Assembly (NCBI GenBank): GCA_001683735.1
Contig: LUGG01000015.1
Coordinates: forward strand, 868,001-932,000
DNA from: Grifola frondosa
Lineage: Eukaryota > Basidiomycota > Agaricomycetes > Polyporales > Grifolaceae
Direction: 5' to 3'
DNA length: 64,000 nt
Positions within the stretch are counted from its first letter, which is position 1. The number at the start of each line of letters is the position of its first letter. The translations under genes were made by a program, and so were the position numbers. Positions 48,174 through 59,163 of this stretch are shown here, in pieces. Below the pieces are notes generated by a model. It was given only the letters and a program-made list of their open reading frames with translations. It was not told the DNA's origin and did no database searches.

Positions 48174-48961
48174 ATATCGATTGGGGTGCTCTACCGTAGA
48201 TGCCGAACTCCACGCAGTTAAATACCCTTACTAGAGATTCTTCGTCTCTGGACGACATCCGAGGTGATTCTCGCTGGCTTGACCTATTGGCCAAATCTCA
48301 CTGCGCAAACTTGCGAATCCTAGCATTGGAACCGCATGCATCTTGTGATGATATGGACGTCGAACAATGTGTTCAGGAGCAGATTTTTCTGGACGTGAAC
48401 AACAAATCCTTGATCAGACGAGGCAGAATGTCGTGACGTGGAAGCTGTTCTCAGCGCAGAAATGTTTAAAGCCCCATCTCCACAGAAGGATACTTGATGC
48501 ACCTCCTGCAACCGGAAACAACTTGAAGTGCCTAGACTTGATGCGTCTCTGACTCGACAGGTCGCTGTTGACTCTCCAATTGATCAATGGTATCATTGAT
48601 GATTTAATCCTACTTTACATACTCTGGAACTTTCACCATTCCAGTCAAAACGTACTACCATAGGTATTTGATCATGTTACTGCTCGAAGGTGTGTTTCAG
48701 ACCCATGATCAGGTAGACTTGCCACTCACTCTCTCAGGAATGTCAGGTGGCCGCATGGAAGAGGGACGATCACCACAGAACTGGCACTGTCCATCATCGT
48801 TACCCAGATAACGACAGAATAATGAATATAATGTAATTTGTTTGAACATGCAGTGAAACAAGTAAGGCTACAGGAAATAAAATCACAACAATCTAGACAT
48901 TATTATAACCGTATTCTTTGAGTATATCGTGTCCGATCTCCAGCAACAACTTTCGAGTGTC
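48174..48961. other. Intergenic
   Basis: Space between the dehydrogenase and the convergent deaminase-like gene. Short open frames have no support. Confidence 0.4.
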
Positions 48962-48964
48962 CGT

Positions 48965-50158
48965 CTAGTGCATGTGTTGCAATATGCACTTCGTGTGTTT
49001 GATCGCACGCTGTACCACAGCTTCCGATAAGAGAACTGAGAGAGGGAGCGCTGTCGGCAGCGGCCAATCATGCCGTTCTTTCTCGATAGTTCCGTTGAGT
49101 CGATACGAAGGATGGGCCAACCCTACTGCTTCCGCAACTTGGTCTAGGTAGACAACGCATGCGAGACAGGCGAGCTTGCTTCCGCCAATCGCTCGCTCGA
49201 ATGCATACACGCCAAGGGCGTCCAGATGATGGACCAGAGCTATCTCCGGATGGACGTGCATCTGCGACTGCGACAAAGTAGCATTCACCCACGAAAGGTG
49301 GATACTCACCTGTTTACCGGAGCCTCGGAGTTTGTTGAAAAACCTGCTACTATTATCCACGAAGCATTTTGCGCCCGTACTGTATACCGTCACGCGCTCT
49401 AGGCGTCGGCGTAGTCGCAATAGGAACCGGATGTCGTTTTTTGAATTGTTTGTGCGCCATTTCTCGTCGAACAACACGGCCTTCAAGAAGTCCGAATCGA
49501 GGAGCATCTGTGCAGTCTTGACCACGTGAAGAAAATGTTCGCATAGACTCTCGAAGCGTTTGTCACGGAAATAATCGTCGGCGTTCGTGAGGCACCCGCA
49601 CATCATATAATGAAACATGATCCGTATGGTGTTACCGGCGCTAATCCGTTTTGCATGGTCCGTGATAGTTGTCGATGTCTCTGTGTGCGATGAGTAAGTC
49701 CACGTCGTGATAAGGTGGTCAATTTGAGAGAACGAAGCATCAGAACTCTGTCTCTTGTCACCACATTTGAATGATGTCCCAATAAGCTCTATCTTTCTTC
49801 TCATTCTTAGCCACGAGGTTTCGACTGTGGCACGAACAAAACCGACGACTTCAGCTTTAGGGTTGACCGACTTGTGGACGGACTTTCGTTCGATAAACGA
49901 ACGCATCTGTCCAATGAACAAATCACCATGCTCTAGGTCATCGGGCGTGGGTGCCCCCGTGTTTTTGGCGACATGAATCGTCGCCACATCCGAAGTCACA
50001 GATAGAGCACATGCGAAGGACTCACCTTCTTCCTTCCGCACGAAACACTGCGCCACCCAGTTTAGAATCTTAGTGATCGGACTGAGTTCCCGGCGAGCAT
50101 ATAGGAGTTCTGAATCGACAATGTTTCCACATCGTTGCAGTCGCAGTTGATTGTCCAT
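48965..50158 (-). CDS. OTT_1508-like deaminase-domain protein
   Basis: Single exon, 397 residues, unlike its intron-rich neighbours. The N-terminal two thirds are helical and unrecognised (ITKILNWVAQCFVRKEEGES, LLRLRRRLERVTVYSTGAKC). The C-terminal third carries the zinc-deaminase signature: HPEIALVHHLDALG (His-x-Glu) and GGSKLACLACVVYLDQ (Cys-x2-Cys), then HPSYRLNGTIEKERHDWPLP. This spacing fits the OTT_1508-type deaminases found in large fungal families and related to bacterial polymorphic toxins. They are presumed to act on nucleic acids or nucleotides, but fungal substrates are unknown. It sits about 0.6 kb from the left end of the KDZ element. Assignment is from motif memory. Confidence 0.6.
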   Translation of the reverse strand: MDNQLRLQRCGNIVDSELLYARRELSPITKILNWVAQCFVRKEEGESFACALSVTSDVATIHVAKNTGAPTPDDLEHGDLFIGQMRSFIERKSVHKSVNPKAEVVGFVRATVETSWLRMRRKIELIGTSFKCGDKRQSSDASFSQIDHLITTWTYSSHTETSTTITDHAKRISAGNTIRIMFHYMMCGCLTNADDYFRDKRFESLCEHFLHVVKTAQMLLDSDFLKAVLFDEKWRTNNSKNDIRFLLRLRRRLERVTVYSTGAKCFVDNSSRFFNKLRGSGKQVSIHLSWVNATLSQSQMHVHPEIALVHHLDALGVYAFERAIGGSKLACLACVVYLDQVAEAVGLAHPSYRLNGTIEKERHDWPLPTALPLSVLLSEAVVQRAIKHTKCILQHMH

Positions 50159-50783
50159 CCTGTCATAGCCAGCCGCAAACGCAGATGATACCCACTATTC
50201 ACGCGCCTGGATGGATGAATAACTTACTGTGATTGAAAGCGACGCAGGTGGTTGAGCACTTGGAAACTGACGCGAGGATTTGAGGATTTGAGGTCTTCGG
50301 ACTGTCCTCTAATGGTCCTATGGTCTGACAACGACTTAATACTTCACAAATAGAGTATTATTGAAGTCAGAGTTACAAAAGATGCCGAGATGGGATATGA
50401 GATAATGCGAAGAGATGAGAGTTGAGGACAAGGTTGGTGTGGCAAGAGCGCGCCGCACGCAATGGTATTTGGGCTGGACGCGACTTGGGGCGCCGCGCGA
50501 AAGCCCGCGGGTGTTTCCGATCGAGCTCGCGTTATGTCACATCGTGACAAGACGCGTCTGTCACAACTTTCATTACTTATCACACACCTAATCGTCCCAC
50601 ACTATCCCACTAATTAGTGGGATCAATTAATATTATGTCATCTGTCTCCTTAGTGTCGCTCCCAGCCAAATTCCTCGCCCGTGGAGAAATAGCTGGAAAG
50701 CTCCAGATCTCGGCCGTGCCCAGCATGTTCCCGCACATGTGATCGACGCCCATTGCTGGTCCGCGTTGCCCGACACCTCCCGG
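50159..50783. other. Intergenic next to the transposon
   Basis: Promoter side of the deaminase-like gene and flank of the KDZ element. It contains a palindrome TCCCACTAATTAGTGGGA at 50604-50621. The outer limit of the transposon's left end could lie here but cannot be fixed. Confidence 0.4.
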
Positions 50784-51656
50784 CACATGCCCTCCCTCCG
50801 ACAATGCTTCTACTGCCCTCCCCGACATGCACTTCTTTCACTGTCCTCCCGCCTGACATGCGCTTCTTTCTCTTTCCGCATCAACGGCCTAATCCAGACC
50901 TCGGGCACGTGCCCTCCCTCCGACAATGCTCCTACTGCCCTCCCCGATGTGCACTTCTTTCACTGTCCACGTCAACGGCCTAATCCAGACCTCGGGCATG
51001 TGCCCTCTCTCCGACAATACTCCTACTGCCCTCCCCAACGCGCGCTTCTGTCTCTGTCCTCCCTCCCGACGTGCGCTTCTTTCTCAACGGCCTAATCCAC
51101 ACCTCGGGCACGTGCCCTCTCTCCCCAATGCGTGCTTTTTTCTCTTTCTGCATCAATGGCCTAATCCAGACTCCAGGCACGTACCCTCCCTCCGACAATG
51201 CTCCGAGTCCTACTGCCCTTCCCAACGCACGCTCGTTTTGCCAAGGTATCCACGTGGCTTTTGGTACCTCCCAATCAGGTGCTTTCGAACTTACTTAGAT
51301 TTTAGATGACTTTAAGCATGTGGAATGAAAGCAAGGTAATTATATTTTGTTATTCTGGTTATAAATAGTCGCCAATCACTCTGACTTGACAAATGAGTGG
51401 GTGGGAAAGTAAGACAGCTGGGACATCTGATGCGCCGCATGCCTGTCCAGATCTGCGGTGCTCGGGCTTTTTTCGCTCAAAGCGTGGGGTAGGTGAGTTT
51501 GCCGATTTGTATGCGATCAGCTCTCACGGCTTTCCCAAATAGGCATCCTTGTTTGCATGTCGGCGTCTCCTCCTTTTCTCTCCCACTTTCCCATTCCTTT
51601 CCCCCTTTTCTCATTGCTCTTGGTGATGACGACGACACCTTCATACACAATGTCTC
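50784..51656 (+). repeat. Left inverted end of KDZ element with GC-rich subrepeats and TATA
   Basis: About four or five imperfect units of 70-125 bp, each with GTGCCCTCCCTCCGACAATG, CCTACTGCCCTCCCC, CGCTTCTTTC and GGCCTAATCCAGACCTCGGG. Then comes a unique segment with a TATA box (GGTTATAAATAG near 51359) and a pyrimidine-rich leader ending CACCTTCATACACAA. The same order appears inverted at the right end. Confidence 0.85.
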
Positions 51657-51705
51657 TGCTCCTGGATAATTTCTTGTTTGCCTGGCATTCTCAATCCTCT
51701 TCATC

Positions 51706-54700
51706 ATGGCTATCATCAAGACCAAGTCGGGCATTTTCAAATCTGTCAGAGGAAAAGCACACAGGGTTGAGGTCCAACATTTGGGTTATGGTGCGAAGCG
51801 TCGGTCAGCAGCAAATAGGCAGCGCAGTGCGCAAATTGCCAGTATGCAGACACGTTTGATTCACAAGTCAATGCTGACTATTTTGCACTCTCAGGTCTCA
51901 GTTTCGAAGATCGAGAACTGTTGATGCAACTTGATGGTGCTATGCATGTTGATGACGATTTGGTGATGCATACCTTACCTCCGGGTGAGGAAGCCATGCT
52001 TGTTAGTCATGCTGGTGGGGAAGTCGAGCTTTGCAAGGAGATATTTCATACAGCGAAAGATAATGGGTACGTCTTGAATAATGTTATGTGAATTCAATGC
52101 TAACTACGAGTTTACAGAAAACATGCAGACATCCGCACACGAAAGGATCGGACCTCAATTCGAGATCAGGAATGGCTGGACCAGCGCGACGATCTCATTG
52201 TTGCCTATATGGTTTGGAAGTCTTCTGATGGTTCGTGTGTGGCCCAGTGGGAGGATACCGGTTGGGATATGTTCGTTGTGCACTTTTTTGGTAAGTTTTC
52301 TCCTCTATGTCTCTCATACTAATTTGCAATAGATTGTACTACTCGCCGCTTTCATTCGCTGTCTCCTAATGCATGAACAAACATTACCTTGGCGCGCAAT
52401 GGCTATCTCGGCACTGCCCCTCGAAACCCTACTGTTGCGCTTTCATTCAGTGTCCTTGAAGCTTACTGCCAGCTTCATCGGGTCTGTCCGCAGCTGAGTA
52501 TTCAAGGAATGGCTCGTACTTTATGTTTTCTTCATAGGGTAAGTCATATTATTCTATTTATTCCCCATCTCTCACTATTAATAGGTTCCATACCGGAGCG
52601 GTCTTGCTGACCAGTTTAGTATTGCTTACGATGTTTATCTTGACATTCTCGACGGCGTTGATCGCCACGTTCAATCCGCTCTTCATCGAGATACCCCAAA
52701 TTGGCGCATGCTCAACGCTTGTGCGCCCTGCTTTTACAAGCTAGAAGACGAGACGCCATTGAAGTTTTCTTTTTTGGCGACCATGGATGGCAACCAATCA
52801 CTCAAACTTGTGGACAACGTCTTCCATGTGGGGACTCCGCACAAGGACTCTCGGATGTATCGCACAGATATCTGGCTTAGTCCAGATGAGGTCGATCAGT
52901 TCAAGGACGAAGTGCGTTCTTCGAAACAGGTACGGATACCATTACATCCTTCAGGCTGCGGTAATCATCTCTCATTTACAGAGTGTTGCTGTCAGTAGCA
53001 GCCCCCCCATCAATACATCTCATCATCTTCGACTCGTGCACAGTCTACATCTGTTGAGCACATGGTCAACGGCGACGATGACGACAGTATGCTAAACCTC
53101 GAAGGGGATGAAGAGCCTGATGAATCCACAATTTGCTTTAAGTGTTGGTGCAATGCCGGGCCTGAAGCCCGAAAGAAAATGTTTGCGCTTTTCGCTGTGA
53201 CTGGCATCTTCACCTGCATATGTCGACATGGTCAGCTTCTGGTGCTATGTGATATGATTAGAAGCAGCGAGCTGTACGTGTTTACTTTCTATCTCTTTGT
53301 TTTATTTCTGACTAATGTAATCCAGCATGAAGTATCCTTTAGCAATCGTCAACAAGCTCCTTCACATGTACGGTCATGATATTGGGCTCGGGTATGACAT
53401 TGCATGTGAATTCGCGAAGACACTTTCCAGGAGCAGCTTGGGCTCCCACGCCAAAGAGCGGCAAATGTTCGGGATTGTTCCGGCATTCCATGGCCACAGT
53501 CATAATCGCCTGTGTCAGGTGTACTGGTACCCGATGTACTGGGATGGCGTGGGTAAAGAGGACTTCGAGAGGTGTGAGCGTCTGTACTCAGAGTCGAACG
53601 CGCTTGCCTGTGGCACTCGTTTGGCGACTGTTTTTCATCGGCATCAAGCAATTGAACAGTTCTTTGGCTTCTGGAGCGAGCAGAAGCATGCGGATTCTGG
53701 TAAGCACTACCTTATATTTACAACTTAGTACTAATGCGTTGCAGGCAAATTCATCTTCAATAACTACAAGCAAGCTCTCGACATCATTGCAGAAGAAACC
53801 CGCAAACTCAAGATGTATGCGCAGCAGCTCAAAACCAGTGACAATGACTATGAGAACTACCTTAGACAAGAGCGTGCGTATCTACTTGCATTGAAGGCAG
53901 AACCACCGGAACTCCTCAGAAAGGTGGATTATATGGCGGCGATGGGTCATCTTGAGGCCACCGGGTAAGTTAATGTCCTTAATGTTGAACATTTACTGAT
54001 TTATTTCTAAAACGGATGCTCGCACTTCCGAGACGGCATTCAAAGCTCTAAACAATCCAAATCTCAACAATTGCATGGATGAGAAGGAGGCCAGAAAGAT
54101 TCAAAACACCTATCATACTTCGTGGAAGCGGTATCAGCTCCATAAAGAAGAGGTCATTCATCTCGAAGATGAGCTTGAGATTGTTGACCACTGGCTACCA
54201 GGCATGCCGGAGTTCGAGGAGATGATTGTGGAGCTTAGACAGCGAGATTACCGTTTGGCTCTCGATAATCTCGAATGCCTTGTGGTTCAGAGGTTGCTAG
54301 AGCTTACGAAGCTTGGAATGAATGGCATAGGTACATCTACTATTGTTAATGAGATCTTGTTTAACAGACTTGCAGGTTACAAACTCCACGAGAAGATTGG
54401 AAAGGCCCTACGGGCACGCGCAGGAGCCATTCGCAAGGCTCTAACAGAATATAACAAGTGCGCTGCAGAGTTAACCCCCCCTCGACCTGAACTATCTTGG
54501 AACGACATCGTGGAGATGGTCTCCCTAGCTGACTTCGATCTTCTTCGCAATGCTCGACAGGATATCTGAGAGCTGCCTTGGGCCCAGCGAGCCAACCGCG
54601 ATGCCATGAACACCTACTTCAACGTGAAGCGGGCATGGGAGGAGATAGCACGCCTGAACGTTGAGATCAGCCATCTCTTTACTTGGATGGTGGACGAGCA

Positions 54701-55055
54701 TGTCGACTTCTATTGCGCCATTCAGGGCTGCTATCTTGTTGATGCTCCACTTGCTTATGAGCTCTCCGTCCGATGGCAATATCATGATAAGATTCACGAG
54801 AAGGTGGTTCAATGGTTGTACAAGGCGTCAAAACTATCTGGCTTTACCGGAAGCTTGAGCTACGGTCGACGGCTGGGTAGGGACATAGCGCTCGTGGCTG
54901 ATATTCCTCCACCATCATGGGCTGTCTTCACCATCGCTGATGATGCTGCTGATGAGAGCAAAGATGAGAGTGAGATTCCTGGTGTCGTGAATGAGGAGGA
55001 TGCAGGAAACCTCGTGGACTTCATTGACAATCTAGGCATCCGTACGAGCGAGTAG
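51706..55055 (+). CDS. KDZ transposase (CxC and DDE-type), with in-frame stop
   Basis: Starts MAIIKTKSGIFKSVRGKAHR just inside the left end. Zinc-ribbon-like CxC part: FVVHFFDCTTRRFHSLSP, NACTN. Then NPTVALSFSVLEAYCQLHR and SGLADQFSIAYDVYLDILDG. The RNase H-fold core has FSFLATMDGNQSLKLVDN (first Asp), STICFKCWCNAGPEARKKMF, FAVTGIFTCICRHGQLLVL, LGYDIACEFAKTL (second Asp), GIVPAF.GHSHNRLCQVYW and HRHQAIEQFFGFWSEQKH (Glu). After an ATP-independent helical tail (ELELVDHWLPGMPEF-type, NRDAMNTYFNVKRAWEEIAR) it ends NLGIRTSE. A TGA at 54567-54569 interrupts RNARQDI-ELPWAQ, where relatives as I recall them have Arg, so a CGA-to-TGA change is likely. At least eight exons. The C7 run at 53003 is harmless if the acceptor GTCAGTAG is used. 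Confidence 0.85.
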
Positions 55056-55562
55056 CAGTTCTAACATGTACTTCATTACTATGATGATTCAATGAATGGC
55101 TATCGGTACAGAATGTATGGTCAGCACCCCTTCAGAAAGTGTGAAGCATGTAGATACATGAATTGCTGTCCGGCGAATTACTGTACCAACTCATGCGCTT
55201 CATCTGGCTCTCAGTTTGCATCTTGTACAATAGCCTTCGGACGTCTCGATTGTTACTGTAAGCACTCCTGGCTCATCATCAACTTGTCTGTCCTCGCATT
55301 TCCTGCCCTCACTTTAATTGATACCTGCAATTCCATTCATGCACGGTGCCTCATTTTTAGCACATGTGTTCCGAAACCCCACTTGTTGTACAGTAGTCAG
55401 ACCTTCTTAGATTGTTATGACACCAAATGAATGTGTATTATAATGCTGGAACAACAGATAAGCAGTGAAACTGTGAACTGGTGCATCTACGATATGTGTA
55501 AGGGTAAAACGAAGGTGAGAGATTATAACAAGTAGATACAATACTCGAAGCAATCAATGGCG

Positions 55563-56988
55563 CTACACTGCAACTATCTCATCGACATCACCAGTCCCAG
55601 TCCTCGAACGCTTCGATGGATGAATCGACTCATTGTTGCTGTCGCTGCCAGAGTCACTGCTCGATTCTGCAACTCGAGCCTTCGGAGCGCGCTTTTGTCC
55701 AGCGTCCTTCCTAACCTTGCGCTGAGCCACCCGACCAGCTGCAACATCCTTGTCATATTTCTTCTTCTGCGTGGTGAACTCATGAGATGCAAGACGTTCA
55801 AATCGACAAGCGCCATTCTCAATAGCATCGAGAAGCTGCTGCAGGGGCGCAACTGCATTACTCAGCTTGGAGGGATTCGTCCACTTGTCGGCAGTCCAGC
55901 CGATGAGCTGTATCTGATAGCGCAGGACAATTTCGCTCTCAAAGCTGGTGTAATTCATAACCGCCTTGCTATTGCCGGTTATCTTGACTAGATATTGATG
56001 TGTTAGTAGTAGATTAGGGGCGCAGAAAAAAACATACTGAGCATTGCATTAATCTTGTTGCGGATGCTGGCCTTGAGAAACGCGCCCTTCAATTTCGAGT
56101 TACGGAGCAAATCTGCAACACAACAAATTAGTGAATACTCGTGCAACATCAAGGAAACATACTCATGTAGTCGCAGCCTGCTATCGCAAATGCTTCCGCC
56201 ATCGCACCGATCTTGTCTATCTCCCATCTTCGAATCATTGTTGCAAGATACTGATTGATCTGCTCGAGAGTAAAGTACCACCGGGGGCTCATGTGGAAGT
56301 CGGGACTGTTGCGGAAAATGCAGAAGAACGCTTCGATGCCGACACACTGCTTGAGACCGAGGAGCTATATATTTCTCGTCAATGAGAGACCTCCGAGATG
56401 CTGAACTACGTACAAGATCCACTATCTTCCCACAGATGTTGTTTACATCCTGTGTACGCCCTCGCTGGGTTGTCCGCAAGCTCGTCGATTGCGATTGCCT
56501 CTGATCAACGAGCTCGTTGACATATTGCTCCCATTGCTCCTCGGTGAGATCGTAGTAGTCATCGATTTTTTCCTGTTGAAGGTTGAGAAGGTTTGATGGA
56601 CTAGCTTGAGATGCTATAGAGGAGTGAGCAAGTGGTCATGGGCAGGACACGGATACTCACCTTCATTGGCTTCTTTCGCAATGTGGTGAGACCACGCATT
56701 GTACGCATTTGGCTGTCTCGAGTTTCGCAACTTCAATGCATCTGAGAACATCTGATTGAGGTAGTAGTCAGCGTTCTTCCCAAACTTATCGGATAGGTGT
56801 TTCGACAATGCGACAGTGTCGTCGAACCACTGCTTGATCTCCGCATCAAGCTCCGCCTGCTTATCATGATTTTTCTTCGTGATGGCCGTGCGTTCCTCGT
56901 AAGATAGCGCGGGTGCAGTGCATCGTTTGGCTGACACCGTGGGCTTTGCCGATATGCCTATCATGGGACCGACACTGACTGCAGCCAT
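55563..56988 (-). CDS. KDZ-associated companion protein
   Basis: Start MAAVSVGPMIGISAKPTVSA. Helical region with KNHDKQAELDAEIKQWFDDT, KFGKNADYYLNQMFSDALKL and RQPNAYNAWSHHIAKEAN, then DDYYDLTEEQWEQYVNELVD, CVGIEAFFCIFRNSPDFHMS, FVLRYQIQLIGWTADKWTNP-type text and a Ser/Lys tail (SSSDSGSDSNNESIHPSKR) ending VDEIVAV. The 'YFL.LMF.....R..NAYNAW' and 'Y..KLVGWP....FTNPS' patterns are ones I recall beside KDZ transposases across Agaricomycetes. Function unknown; no catalytic motif. Five or six exons, frame appears intact. The coiled-coil exons at 57656-58174 may be its true N-terminus. Confidence 0.7.
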
Positions 56989-56999
56989 GTGCTGAGGAG

Positions 57000-57660
57000 T
57001 ATTGACTAATAGCAAGAAGGTGAGGATGATGCGGCGAAGAATCTACTGATAGAACAGTCAGAATTCATCTTATACGTATGAAATAAGCAGAAGGATGAAC
57101 ATTTTAAACTCGCCAAAGAAATCATACGTAACTTCTGAAAAACCCATGACACAGATGTACAAAATCAGAGCAATGGACATAAGTGATGGGAACAGCGAAG
57201 CGCAGTCAGTACAAGCCATAACAGTAACCAGAAAGTTGTGTGAAAAGGACATATCAAGCCCGATGCTCGCAAAGCCAATCAGCATCCAACGCATCGTAAA
57301 TTTCCGCTGCGATCTCCCGGGACACCTCCAATCACTGATGGATTTGTTCGGCCCAGTTGCAGTCCGCAACTTCTCTGATGATCTCCCACAGAATGTGATG
57401 GGAGTCTGGACTGATGCTGTGCTTCTCGAAAACATCATCAGTCCGATCACTGACAGAATAAATCCGGCAAACATGTCGAAACGGATGACCAATGCTGGAT
57501 GCTGAAACTGAGGACACGGAGGAGACCGCCGACGACATGGATGAAGGAGCATATTGCTTTGATACCGACGACCTCACCCGTGATGGCGATGAAGGAGCGG
57601 TTGAAAGCGCCGTGGAGAGAGGGCGCTGTGGGCATAGTTAGATATGTAAACAACATTAGC
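57000..57660. other. Ambiguous stretch inside the KDZ element
   Basis: Both strands are open for about 480 bp (57070-57552). On the - strand the text is strongly hydrophobic (FAGFILSVIGLMMF, SLMSIALILYICVMGFSEVT); on the + strand it is hydrophilic (KIRAMDISDGNSEAQSVQAI). Neither reading gives a recognised protein. It may be a small gene or sequence inserted between the exons of the companion gene. Confidence 0.3.
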
Positions 57661-58174
57661 AAAATATTGGACATACCGGAGAGGATGGGTGCAAGCTATC
57701 TACCAGTGCAGGAGTAGATGCACGGGACCATTGCGATAGCGCCTCGCTTTTGTTTGCCTCCTCTAGATTCTTAACATGTTTCATTGTCTGGCGCAGCACT
57801 GTTAAGTGGTTAGCAGGGTGGATCACGTGGTGGGTGGTCGGCTTACCTTTACGAAGCTTTGTAATGTCGTGCTCAAGTTTCACAACATCATCATTGCGAT
57901 GAGACAGCTGATGTTCCAACTCTGTGATACGAGTGGAGAGAGCTGCCTCTGCGGCTTCATCATCGGGCTGCGAGGATGTCGTCTGCATTGTAGCCTGATG
58001 AGGAAATCCATCTTGTTGCTGAGATGCAGTGAGCGATGATGCTGTCGCCATTATTGCACTCTCAAGTGTGCCAACAGGACATCCGAAGAAAACAAAGTGG
58101 GAGGTCTCCTTGCGAGCGTTGGGCATGATAGGAATGAAGTGAGGTCGGGAGTAGTGTTGCCACGGCTTAGTCAC
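57656..58174 (-). CDS. Coiled-coil exons in KDZ element, possibly N-terminus of companion gene
   Basis: ATGs at 58174 (MTKPWQHYSRPHF) and 58051 (MATASSLTASQQQDGF) are both possible. It encodes AALSTRITELEHQLSHRNDD and VVKLEHDITKLRK, then after a 46-nt intron VLRQTMKHVKNLEEANKSEA and QWSRASTPAL ending at a GTAGAT donor. The coil followed by 'RASTPAL' is how KDZ companion proteins usually begin, so it may splice to the gene at 55563-56988 across the ambiguous stretch. Confidence 0.5.
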   Translation of the reverse strand: MTKPWQHYSRPHFIPIMPNARKETSHFVFFGCPVGTLESAIMATASSLTASQQQDGFPHQATMQTTSSQPDDEAAEAALSTRITELEHQLSHRNDDVVKLEHDITKLRKGKPTTHHVIHPANHLTVLRQTMKHVKNLEEANKSEALSQWSRASTPALVDSLHPSSPVCPIFC

Positions 58175-58503
58175 ACCTGTTTCAGCTTTTTAGATATTTT
58201 GACATGAGTTTTGCAGATAATGACATGATCTTAATTGAAATTAATAGCTAAGATGTATATGTATTTGAATGCAACACCACCATTTGCATAATTACCTTAT
58301 ATGTGTTTCAATTTCAGTTACATTGGTAAAAAAGCTGACTACAAAGTCGAACTTTGCAATCGGCTTTTTGGCCATATCTCCATCAATACAAGGTATAACA
58401 TTTTGATATGTGGCAAGATTATGCGGCCATATGTAGGCTACAAAATGAGTCTAAGAGCACTTTGATATCTGGAAAACTGCACAAGTTATGAGTCATATAT
58501 CAT

Positions 58504-59151
58504 TTAGGCCTGACTTAGCTGCAGCAACACTAGTCGGGAGCGATGCTTAATGGGTGGAGGGGAGCCATAACGTAGTGACGACTCGCTGAATGTGGTCTCC
58601 CACTGAGCTACAGTGGGAGTTCCGATGTCCTCCGTGAAGATTTGGGCCATTCGCGCCAGCGTGGGACCCATGGTCAGAAATTCATGCAAAAGACCAGGAG
58701 GTGCATAGGCATCGATATTGAGCTCCTCGGGACAAAATGGCATGCTTTCGTTGACATGAAACATAACAGTGGCCCCTCCATCATTCTGTCCCAAGATGTA
58801 AGCTACAATAGTTAAAGTGAGTAGGTGATAAATGATAATAGCAGTAAAATGCACCACATCAAGAGCCAAATGTAATATCTTGTCACAAAATGCAGCATGT
58901 TCTGCGGTACCCGCTGCTCCCTTTGATGTGTGCTCACATGCCGTATAAAATACAGGATGGAAGCGACTAGCAGGGAGCAGATGAGCGCCATCGCGGTGGG
59001 CACCAGCAACAAAGAAAGCGATATCGGCAGCATCGAAGTTAGGTCTATACCGGTCATAGATGTCGCCAGACCCAAGGAACTGGCGAAGAGAGCGAACACC
59101 AAGAGGATTGAGCTGGCAATGCTCAATGGGAATGGTTGCCGAAGAAGACAT
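58504..59151 (-). CDS. Hypothetical protein expressed from the right end of the KDZ element
   Basis: Start MSSSATIPIEHCQLNPLGV at 59151, directly inside the right inverted end. Exon 1 reads RSLRQFLGSGDIYDRYRPNF, DAADIAFFVAGAHRDGAHLL and AEHAAFCDKILHLAL. A roughly 60-nt intron (GTGGTGCAT...ATTGTAG) leads to YILGQNDGGATVMFHVNESM, PPGLLHEFLTMGPTLARMAQ and the end LVLLQLSQA. About 190-200 residues, no TM segment once spliced, no known domain. Its leader is the inverted repeat shared with the transposase gene, so the two are probably driven by near-identical promoters. Confidence 0.55.
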   Translation of the reverse strand: MSSSATIPIEHCQLNPLGVRSLRQFLGSGDIYDRYRPNFDAADIAFFVAGAHRDGAHLLPASRFHPVFYTACEHTSKGAAGTAEHAAFCDKILHLALDVVHFTAIIIYHLLTLTIVAYILGQNDGGATVMFHVNESMPFCPEELNIDAYAPPGLLHEFLTMGPTLARMAQIFTEDIGTPTVAQWETTFSESSLRYGSPPPIKHRSRLVLLQLSQA

Positions 59152-59163
59152 GACGCTCCCAGA

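Noticed and set aside
52970..53010. C7 run in the transposase looked like another frame break
   Set aside because: Using the acceptor GTCAGTAG just before CAGCCCCC restores frame without any indel.
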